Of a stretch of 5,667 bases of DNA, positions 1-5,249 are shown in pieces. The notes below the pieces were generated by a model. That model searched no databases and was not told the DNA's origin. It saw only the letters and a list, made by a program, of their open reading frames with translations. The stretch lies in NCBI GenBank assembly GCA_021200075.1, contig JAJQGZ010000175.1:1-5667 (forward strand), read 5' to 3'. This stretch comes from Clostridiales bacterium. GTDB taxonomy: Bacteria; Bacillota; Clostridia; Oscillospirales; Acutalibacteraceae. The stretch's first letter is position 1; every line of letters begins with the position of its first letter. A program made the translations under genes and the position numbers.

Positions 1-360
1 TCTTTGCACCTTTAATTGTAACGGTTTTTTGTTTTTAGTAAATTTTTTATTCGTTACATACTGTACCTGATAACCGGTTACATTTGCCTTTTTATTCCAA
101 ATTACTTTCATCTGCTTTTTCTTGGGACTGGTTGTTTTCTTTAGCGTTATCTTTTTCGGAGTTGAAGCAGAGGAAGTTGAAACGGTTGTGGTTGCGGTAT
201 CGGAAGTTGAAGAAACAAGTGATGAATTGCTCGCACCGCCGAGAGTTCCGGAGGTTGAAGCGTCGGTTGTAGTACCTGATAAACTTCCGGTATTTGTACC
301 TGTGCCAGTTCCCAAACCGGTGCCGTCAGCTGTGCCGGTGCTATCTGTAGTACCTTCATT

Positions 361-426
361 TTGAGTATCAGTGTTTGATGTATCGGTATTAGTATTTGTG
401 TCTGTATCTGTATCTGTGCTTGTATC
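361..426 (-). repeat. Short tandem repeat coding a Thr-Asp/Thr-Asn linker
   Basis: Degenerate six-base units of the GATACA type on the minus strand encode alternating Thr-Asp and Thr-Asn dipeptides. This is a flexible linker between the LRR region and the C-terminal domain of the surface protein. Such runs can change length by slippage. Confidence 0.6.
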
Positions 427-808
427 TTGACCAATAGTATCTCCGTCGGTGCAATGGATTGTAGCGTTTAACAAATCGCTATTATTAGAGCCTATACTAA
501 TGCTGTTCCATTCAGCCACTCTGCCACCGTAATATACATCGGTTAAACTTATGCAATTGTTAAATGCGCTCCAACCTATGCTTGTTACACTGTTTTGCAT
601 TGTTATGCTGGTTAAATCTGTACAATAATGAAACGCCTCATCGACAACACATAATGTACCGTCTAATGTACCGTCTTTCATTGTGTAACCACCACTTATT
701 GAGGTATTTGCTTTTATAAGATAATTTCCAATATAAAGTATATCATTTTCCCAGTTTGATTCATAGTTATAATATGCAGAATCATAAAATTCCTCAACGC
801 CAATACTA

Positions 809-813
809 GTTAC
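809..813. other. Left junction (attL-like core GTTAC)
   Basis: On the minus strand the LRR frame is recognisable from GTAAC TAGTATTGG onward (VTSIG). Upstream of it the sequence reads as the tail of the Cro-like gene plus TAATAACCCC. The same five bases occur at the right junction, so this is the best candidate for the shared crossover core. A core this short cannot be proved from one sequence. Confidence 0.55.
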
Positions 814-824
814 CACAGGGGTTA

Positions 825-932
825 TTATTTTCTGCACCAAGTGCTGACATCAATGTTTAAAGCTTTGGCGAGTTGTTCATTGATTATGTTTTTCTTTTGC
901 ATTTCGCTTTCCAATAATTTGAGGTTTACCAT
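825..932 (-). pseudogene. Truncated Cro-like helix-turn-helix regulator (35 codons left)
   Basis: The gene starts at ATG 932-930 behind a perfect AGGAGG (complement 941-946, eight-base spacer) and a consensus promoter. It encodes MVNLKLLESEMQKKNI, then INEQLAKALNIDVSTWCRK, and stops at a double TAA 12 bases from the left junction. The sequence matches the first helices of small XRE/Cro-type DNA-binding proteins (Q-L-A-x-A-L-N-I-D turn). These usually run about 60-80 residues, so the recognition-helix end and dimer part are missing. It lies divergent from the CI-like repressor, as cro does from cI. The truncation most likely marks a deletion that removed the rest of the early operon. A short peptide may still be made, but it is unlikely to fold as a working repressor. 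Confidence 0.7.
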
Positions 933-953
933 TTTGTTTACCTCCTACCAATC

Positions 954-982
954 AGTATACTCGCAATAATGCGGGTTGTCAA
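954..982 (-). promoter_or_regulatory. Early leftward promoter (PR-like) of the cro fragment
   Basis: The minus strand carries TTGACA (complement 977-982), a 17-base spacer and TATACT (complement 954-959), a near-perfect housekeeping promoter. One palindrome (962-973) lies inside the spacer, so a bound repressor should block polymerase. Transcription would run through the cro fragment into the severed LRR part. Confidence 0.8.
962..973. promoter_or_regulatory. Operator-like palindrome O3 (CGCA ATAA TGCG)
   Basis: A perfect 4-base inverted repeat with a 4-base spacer, sharing the GCA-N4-TGC pattern of the two palindromes to its right. It sits between the -10 and -35 of the leftward promoter. 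Likely bound by the repressor at 1061-1678; this is inferred from layout. Confidence 0.55.
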
Positions 983-986
983 GTGC

Positions 987-1008
987 TTTTTTGCATTTTT
1001 GCAAAAAA
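987..1008. promoter_or_regulatory. Operator-like palindrome O1
   Basis: A 22-base palindrome with 9-base arms (TTTTTTGCA and its complement) around TTTT. It shares the 14-base core TTGCATTTTTGCAA with the palindrome 23 bases downstream. It lies between the two divergent promoters, just upstream of the leftward -35. A probable repressor binding site. Confidence 0.7.
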
Positions 1009-1013
1009 ATATA

Positions 1014-1027
1014 TTGCATTTTTGCAA
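1014..1027. promoter_or_regulatory. Operator-like palindrome O2
   Basis: A second copy of TTGCATTTTTGCAA, about two helical turns from O1, so both would face the same side of the DNA. It overlaps the -35 region of the repressor promoter, which suggests autoregulation of the repressor. Confidence 0.7.
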
Positions 1028-1041
1028 AGTTGTGTTATAAT
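1014..1041 (+). promoter_or_regulatory. Repressor promoter (PRM-like)
   Basis: A perfect TATAAT (1036-1041) preceded by TG one base away (1033-1034, an extended -10) lies 16 bases after a weak -35 (TTGCAT, 1014-1019). The weak -35 is embedded in O2. The start site would fall close to the ribosome binding site GAGAGG (1048-1053), giving a very short leader. Confidence 0.7.
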
Positions 1042-1060
1042 TAATTTGAGAGGTGCTAAT

Positions 1061-1678
1061 ATGGAATTGTACGAAAGAATAAAACAGCGTAGAAAAGAAA
1101 TCGGTTTATCTGCCGAACAAGTCGCAGAAAGGCTCGGAGTTTCACCTGCAACTATATATAGATATGAAAATAAAAATATTAAAAAATTTCCGTCTGATAT
1201 TTTAAAACCTTTAGCTGATATATTAATGACTACACCGGAAGCTTTAATTGGTTGGGACAAAACAGATGAAATTAAAAATCTTGTACCGATTAAAAAAGGT
1301 AAAATAATTCCTTTGCTCGGAACCATTGCTTGCGGTGAGCCAATTTTAGCCGACGAAAACATAGAAGAATATATATTACTGCCTGATGAACTTGCTGCGG
1401 ATTTTGCCCTGCGGTGTAAAGGCGACAGTATGATTAATGTCCGAATTAAAGACGGCGATATTGTTTACATACACCAACAACCTACTGTGGATAACGGTGA
1501 GATTGCCGCTGTACTTATTGACGACGAAGCAACCTTAAAGAGGATTTTTATTTATAAGGATAAAATCATATTACAAGCCGAAAACCCAAAATATGAACCG
1601 TTTGTTTACATCAAAGAGGAAATGCAAAATGTTACAATTTTGGGCAAAGCAGTCGGTTTTACAAGTTTAATATGTTAA
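1061..1678 (+). CDS. CI/LexA-type phage repressor (XRE helix-turn-helix plus S24 autoprotease)
   Basis: An intact 205-residue protein. Residues 1-60 form an XRE-type DNA-binding domain with the helix-turn-helix at about 17-37 (LSAEQVAERLGVSPATIYRY). Residues about 82-205 form an S24/LexA-like domain. The self-cleavage site is Cys91-Gly92 in TIACGEP, as in UmuD, where CI and LexA mostly use Ala-Gly. The Ser-Lys pair is Ser123 (GDSM) and Lys160 (ATLKR). The length is typical of Firmicutes phage repressors. The start at ATG 1061 is set by GAGAGG seven bases upstream; earlier in-frame codons lie in the operator region. It likely binds the palindromes at 962-1027, holds the leftward promoter off, tunes its own promoter, and is cleaved after RecA activation by DNA damage. 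It is the only gene in the element with no lesion. Confidence 0.92.
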   Translation: MELYERIKQRRKEIGLSAEQVAERLGVSPATIYRYENKNIKKFPSDILKPLADILMTTPEALIGWDKTDEIKNLVPIKKGKIIPLLGTIACGEPILADENIEEYILLPDELAADFALRCKGDSMINVRIKDGDIVYIHQQPTVDNGEIAAVLIDDEATLKRIFIYKDKIILQAENPKYEPFVYIKEEMQNVTILGKAVGFTSLIC

Positions 1679-1695
1679 GGGGAGACAAAAATTTT

Positions 1696-3023
1696 ATGAA
1701 TACAAGGCGAATTAATCCAATTTTATACTTTTTAATAGTTTATATCGGTGGTATTTTTGGTATTCACTATTTTGTTGACGGCAATAACAAAAAAGGTGTT
1801 TTGTATCTCTGCACTCTCGGCTATTGCGGTATCGGCTGGTTGATTGATTTAGTCAAAGCATTTATTTTGATTTTTAACGCTTCAGCATATCAAAAAAAAC
1901 CGATGAAAAGTCATACGATTTTGACGCTAAAGGTAAAATGTATACTAAATTGCGTGGCGTTAGAAAAAATTGTATAAATATAATTCGGATTAAACTGTCA
2001 AACGGCTTTAGAATATTTAACAGAAAATACACCCATACACCTTGAGCCTTATCAAAATAAGTTTCTCGCTGTCACAAATGAAAATGGGATTGACCTCGGC
2101 GAAATCACATACGAACGGAGTGATGTTTTAAGAGATTACCCCCCCCCTGAAGAATTGCACATTGCCATAAAAAATTTAACTGGTGGTGTACCGGGAAGAG
2201 AAACAAGGGGCTATAATATTGAAATTCAAGTCGATAAATCGCTTGTAAACAAAATTCAAAAACTGTCAAAAAATGCAAAAAGCATTAAAAACCGGTGAAA
2301 TCAGTGTAAAAAATTTATTCGTTGATAATCCTTATCACGATAATTTAGACGATTATTTAAAGCGCTTTTCAAAAGCAACTTTGCCATATGACATAGGTTA
2401 CATAAGCCCGAGCGGCGGCTTTGCAAATTATGCACTTTTTTGAAGTCAAAGCAAAGAAAGTTTCAACCAACCGCTTGAACAAACGCAAAATTTCAGCAAA
2501 AAATGAGGAAGAAGCCATTGAAATAGCTAAGACAATGGATTTAATTGCATCGTTTGAAGTTTCAGCCGCTTCGTTTGAGCCGCCAACTGAAAGTCAGATT
2601 GAATATGCAAAAAGTTTAAAAATGAAAATTCCGAACGATGCAAGAGCGAGAGATGTAAGCGCAATGTTGAGCTGAATTGATTATGAAAATCCTGCGGCGA
2701 ACGATAAACTTGCAAAGTGTGCCGACAAAATGGGTTGTTATTTTTCCCTTATGGCTTGCGATAAACAAATTTTGGAAAAAATACGGTCACAAGCTGATGA
2801 CAAACATCTTGCAATGTTTTATTGTTATGTTTATTTTAAAAAGATAAATAAACAACCTTTAGCCGATATGTTTGACGATGCGGATTATCAAAAATGCGTT
2901 GATTATTCAAATTCTGTTTGTGATAATGAAAAAGTAACGAAATCAATTCGCACTTGTTTAGCAAGTGCGCCAAATATAAGCAAAGGCACCATTGCATATA
3001 ATTCGGTACAAATTTTTAAATAA
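1696..3023 (+). pseudogene. Broken TM2-domain protein gene with possible HIRAN-like region
   Basis: Starting at ATG 1696 behind AAGGGGAGA, the first part encodes a TM2 domain: two hydrophobic segments around GGIFGIHYF and a GIGWLIDL motif. The reading then needs frame changes near A8 (1892-1899), between about 1960 and 1995, at A6 (2268-2273) and at T6 (2436-2441), plus readthrough of TGA 2673-2675 (probably CGA once). With these, one protein of about 440 residues emerges, with joins such as YDFDAKGKMYTKLRGV, ALEYLTENTPIHLEPYQ, NGIDLGEIT and SQIEYAKSLKMKIP. The stretch from HLEPYQ to RGYNIEIQV resembles HIRAN-type regions of clostridial prophage proteins; that part is from memory and less certain than TM2. 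The gene sits 17 bases after the repressor, probably in one operon. Its function is unknown. The fragments at 2421-2675 and 2730-3023 share one frame, split only by the TGA. Confidence 0.7.
2138..2146. repeat. Homopolymer of nine C residues
   Basis: Nine consecutive C residues inside the broken TM2 gene, coding part of Tyr-Pro-Pro-Pro. In this otherwise A/T-rich sequence it is a likely slippage site, although the frame is kept here. Confidence 0.8.
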
Positions 3024-3024
3024 T

Positions 3025-3057
3025 AAAAAAACTCCCGACTGCGCCAATAGTTGGGAG
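3025..3057 (-). terminator. Hairpin with T-run on the minus strand
   Basis: CTCCCGACT (3032-3040) and AGTTGGGAG (3049-3057) form a nine-pair stem (one G-T) with an eight-base loop. Seven T residues follow on the minus strand (complement 3025-3031). It lies just after the stop of the TM2 pseudogene. As a terminator it would stop leftward transcripts; in a plus-strand transcript it is simply a stable hairpin. Confidence 0.6.
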
Positions 3058-3063
3058 CTAAAA

Positions 3064-3137
3064 GCGGAATGTGATACTTTGTAATATACAAAATAAAGCA
3101 ATCCACCCAACAGAATTTTATTGTATCACATCACCGC
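3064..3137 (+). ncRNA. Structured leader ahead of the integrase (possible antiterminator arm)
   Basis: ATGTGATAC (3069-3077) pairs with GTATCACAT (3123-3131), extended by GCGG (3064-3067) with CCGC (3134-3137). A small hairpin TTTGTA/TACAAA (3078-3092) is stacked inside. The outer CCGC is also part of the terminator stem at 3132-3154, so the outer pairing and the terminator compete. This could be a regulated leader or a conserved small RNA of the element. No known riboswitch class is recognised. Confidence 0.4.
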
Positions 3138-3161
3138 TTAAAAATCAAGCGGTGTATTTTT
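3132..3161 (+). terminator. Rho-independent terminator before the integrase
   Basis: CACCGCTT (3132-3139) and AAGCGGTG (3147-3154) form an eight-base perfect stem with a seven-base loop, followed by TATTTTT. It would end the repressor-TM2 transcript, or act as an attenuator for readthrough into the integrase whose ATG lies 31 bases on. Confidence 0.8.
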
Positions 3162-3191
3162 GCGTCCAAAAATCAATAGGAGTAATACAAA

Positions 3192-4538
3192 ATGGGAAAT
3201 AAAAAAGTAAGGGGCAACAGCGACGGAACATATTTTAAAGTCGGTAACAAGTGGCGTTGTCAAATGACTTTCGGCAAAGACTTTGACGGTAAATTAATCC
3301 GCCTTTCTGCCGTCGCCGATACTAAATCGGCGGCAAAAGCAAAAGTTGAAAAAATTTAAAGACCGGCAACAAAATAATTCACCGTCTGCCGATACTGCAA
3401 CGGTACAAGATATGATCAAAATGTAGATTTATGATGATTACCTCGAAAACAAAAATAAAGACGGTTAGCACATTCGGCGTTTGGATATTTTAAAAAAGAT
3501 TGACGATAACGGATTAGGTTCGATTTTGGTTAAAAGTGTAACCGAGTGTCAGCTTAAAGAGTTCTTTTTCGGTTTGACCGATTATTCAAATTCCTATATC
3601 AGCAAAATTTACAGCGAGATTAAAAACTGCTTTAAATATTGCTCCAATCCCAAACACAAAATTATTGATCACAATATTTTTGATGATTTTGAAAAGCCGA
3701 AATCTAAAAAACGGATAAAAAAAATAACCGCCTTAACGGTTGATGAACAGCTTCGTTTCGTCGAAATTCTGAATAATCAAGAAAAAAATAACCGCTACCG
3801 CTTCCAAATGCTTTTAATGCTTTATTCGGGAATGCGGATGGGCGAAATTAACGCACTTACGATTAATGATGTCAGTTTTGATTTTCGCACAATCAAAATT
3901 TCAAAACCTATCACACGGGATAAAAACGACCGTCCGATTCTGGGCGACCGTACCAAAACCGCAAGCGGTGAAAGAACTATCCGAATGACCGCCGAAGCAT
4001 ACGACCTGCTCCTCGACTTTGTCAAAAATCACTATGTGCCAAATGCTCAAAATTTGATTTTTTACGATAACACAAATCAAAAAGTTATATCAACAAGCCG
4101 TGTTAATTTTTCTTTTAAACATTTGATTGATAAATACCAAATTATTCAGTCGCAAAAAATCATAACAAGTCTTGCAAAAAAAAGAAATGCCCGGCATTCC
4201 GCAAATCAATATTTTTGAAAAAATCGGGCGACAATTTTGAATATATCAACAAACAGCCGAAAAATTGGCAAAGTAATTACAAAATGTATTATTTTTATAA
4301 AACCGTGCCGGAACGGGAGTATAATGTGCATATGCTCCGGCACACTTTCGCAACCCGAGCAATAGAAGCAGGGCTTGCGCCGAAAACATTACAGCATTTG
4401 CTCGGACACTCGGACATAAAAATAACTCTCGGCGTTTACTGCGATGTTTTTGACCGCTTTAAAAATCAACAGCTTGACTTGTTGAATAATTACCTCAAAA
4501 TTTTACCGCAGGATAATAAAAAAACTGTCGCACAATAA
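3192..4538 (+). pseudogene. int: Tyrosine recombinase (phage integrase), disrupted
   Basis: Start ATG 3192 has AGGAG (3178-3182) nine bases upstream. The N-terminus (KVRGNSDGTYFKVGNKWR) resembles the arm-binding domain of phage integrases. A core-binding domain and a catalytic domain follow. Catalytic residues are visible: Arg in SGMRMGE (codon 3835-3837), Lys in TKTASGE, His and Arg in HMLRHTFATR (4329-4358), His in LLGHSD, and the nucleophile Tyr in GVYCDV (4437-4439). Lesions are a frameshift at A6 (3349-3354, giving TAA 3357), TAG at 3424 and 3466, a frameshift at A8 (4176-4183), and one at T4 (4235-4238, giving TGA 4238). Without them the protein would be about 445 residues, somewhat longer than many phage integrases because of a segment (EYINKQPKNW onward) before the HxLR box. 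It once integrated the element and now should be inactive. Expression may depend on the leader just upstream. Confidence 0.9.
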
Positions 4539-4544
4539 TTAAAA

Positions 4545-4565
4545 ATGTGCAATAGATGTGCAATA
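4545..4565 (+). repeat. Direct repeat ATGTGCAATA x2 (candidate integrase arm sites)
   Basis: Two identical ten-base copies (4545-4554, 4556-4565), 11 bases apart, begin seven bases after the integrase stop codon and lie between it and the right junction. Short direct repeats in this place are typical arm-type binding sites of tyrosine integrases. The role is inferred. Confidence 0.5.
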
Positions 4566-4623
4566 AATGCGGATTTTTATGGATTTTTCACACCGTTTTT
4601 AATCGCCTTGATTTTTCGTTTTT

Positions 4624-4643
4624 GCTTTATAAAGCGTTTTTTT
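4624..4643 (+). terminator. Weak terminator-like palindrome after the integrase
   Basis: The perfect 12-base palindrome GCTTTATAAAGC (4624-4635) is followed by G and seven T residues. The usable stem is only four to five pairs, so termination would be weak. Confidence 0.3.
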
Positions 4644-4679
4644 GGACAAAAAAGGTTTTAAAAACTCCCTTGCAATCCT

Positions 4680-5105
4680 TTAAAATCTTGTTACGCTATC
4701 TGGAATTATTATATTCGTCAAACTTTCACAATAGTAAAATGAAAAATTTTCTGTACTCGTTACACCATCAGGAATTGTTACGCTTGCTAAACTTGTTAAG
4801 TTATAAAATACTTCTTCACCTATGGATGTTACACCGTCTAATATTGTTACCGCTTTAATATAAGTACGATAGTTATACCAAGGTGCATTACTTGAACAGG
4901 TAGGCCCAATATATCCTGATGAATCATAATCGCTCATATCACCCGAACCGCTGATTATGAGTTCACCGGTTTCGGTATCAAGTAACCATGTGACATTATC
5001 TCCACAAGTTCCTGAATATGTATCGGCAAAAGCGGTTAGGTCAAGAGCGGCGGTAATGGTTAGGAGCATTGTTAAGGATAGAATTAAACTTATGACTTTT
5101 TTCAT
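4680..5105 (-). pseudogene. BspA-like LRR surface protein, severed 5' part with signal peptide
   Basis: From ATG 5105 the product is 141 residues. It has a signal peptide (MKKVISLILSLTMLLTITAA, likely cleaved after AFA at about residue 27) and the SGTCGDNVTWLLD / GELIISGSGDM motif typical of BspA-like N-termini. Repeats follow (VTILDGVTSIGEEVF, SVTIPDGVTST, then NIIIPDSVT), and the frame ends abruptly after two element-derived residues. GGGAAG nine bases upstream supports this start; an in-frame ATG at 5213 would bury the signal peptide. In the uninterrupted gene the frame continues at 808, giving at least 400 residues within the window. The remaining product could still be exported but lacks most repeats and the C-terminal domain. 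Confidence 0.9.
4690..4694. other. Right junction (attR-like core GTTAC)
   Basis: The LRR frame coming from 5105 is consensus down to PDSVT, whose Val-Thr codons contain GTAAC. Beyond it the frame reads Arg-Phe and stops at TAA (4682-4680), in sequence belonging to the element. The same core bounds the left junction. Confidence 0.55.
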
Positions 5106-5122
5106 TGTAGTTTCTTCCCGAA

Positions 5123-5163
5123 AATAAAAAATAAAAAACGAAGCCGGCAAGAAGTACGGCTTC
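5123..5163 (-). terminator. Terminator-like hairpin in the leader of the LRR gene
   Basis: On the minus strand GAAGCCG and CGGCTTC (complement 5157-5163 and 5140-5146) form a seven-pair GC-rich stem with a ten-base loop. It is followed by G and a T-rich tract (complement of 5123-5139). It lies between the putative promoter and the ATG at 5105, so it may attenuate LRR transcription. Confidence 0.6.
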
Positions 5164-5203
5164 ATTGGATAGGTGTTATTGTACTCCTCATTGCCACAAG
5201 CTA

Positions 5204-5232
5204 ATATTAACATATGAGGAAATATATGTCGA
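5204..5232 (-). promoter_or_regulatory. Putative promoter of the LRR gene
   Basis: TCGACA (complement 5227-5232, five of six consensus bases), a 17-base spacer and TAATAT (complement 5204-5209, four of six), with TG one base before the -10. It would give a leader of about 90 bases that includes the terminator-like hairpin. Confidence 0.45.
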
Positions 5233-5249
5233 GAAGTTTTTTAAGAGTG

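Larger units (their letters stand above)
1..813 (-). pseudogene. BspA-like LRR surface protein, severed 3' part (runs off the left edge)
   Basis: Read leftward on the minus strand, this frame stays open from the junction at 813 to the window edge. It encodes LRR_5/BspA-type repeats (VTSIGVEEFYDSAYYN, then NSVTSIGWSAFNNC), the motif NDILYIGNYLIKA, and a cap-like stretch ending in VYYGGRVAEWNSI. A low-complexity Thr/Asp/Asn and then Gly/Thr/Ser-rich linker follows (about 430-150), then a lysine-rich domain (KVIWNKKANVTGYQVQY) like the fibronectin-III-like repeats at the C-termini of clostridial surface proteins. There is no signal peptide or start codon, because the 5' part lies at 4690-5105. 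Near the edge, six A residues (complement 24-29) appear where seven would continue the expected KKTVTIKGA, so a one-base frameshift is likely. Such proteins are usually secreted or wall-bound and may bind host or polymer surfaces. The family call is strong; the ligand is unknown. Confidence 0.85.
809..4694 (+). mobile_element. Decayed prophage-like (tyrosine-integrase) element inserted in an LRR gene
   Basis: The segment lies between two copies of GTTAC (809-813 and 4690-4694) that bound the two halves of one LRR gene. It holds a Cro-like fragment, a divergent operator region, a CI/LexA-type repressor, a broken TM2-domain gene and a broken tyrosine integrase next to the right junction. Integrase beside an attachment site and a repressor divergent from cro are the usual layout of temperate phages and related integrative elements. 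Replication, packaging and structural genes are absent, and cro is cut off 12 bases from the left junction, so the lytic arm was probably deleted. Each junction is supported by where the LRR reading frame stops matching. The exact crossover could be a few bases wider, as the 12-base windows ending in GTTAC match at 9 positions. With a ruined integrase, the element should be immobile unless helped in trans. Confidence 0.8.

Noticed and set aside
84..434. Overlapping open frames on both strands across the linker of the LRR gene
   Set aside because: They are shadows of the Thr/Asp/Gly-rich linker. The minus-strand frame that joins the LRR repeats to the C-terminal domain explains the region.
962..1027. 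CRISPR-like repeats in the control region
   Set aside because: Only three short palindromes with unequal spacing over two divergent promoters; they fit operators, not an array.
983..1060. Upstream start for the repressor
   Set aside because: It would translate the operator palindromes. ATG 1061 has a good ribosome binding site and gives the normal N-terminus of the family.
979..1362. 127-residue minus-strand frame over the repressor start
   Set aside because: It lies antisense to the clear repressor gene and runs through the operators. No ribosome binding site or family resemblance is seen.
2903..3106. Minus-strand frame across the end of the TM2 pseudogene
   Set aside because: Antisense to a recognisable decayed gene and crossing the leader hairpins; no support.
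4556..4858. 100-residue plus-strand frame after the integrase
   Set aside because: It runs across the right junction and antisense into the LRR gene; its Leu/Phe-rich make-up reflects the A/T-rich sequence.
5106..5213. Longer start for the LRR 5' part at 5213
   Set aside because: It would place 36 residues, including the terminator hairpin, ahead of a standard signal peptide. The ATG at 5105 has its own ribosome binding site.
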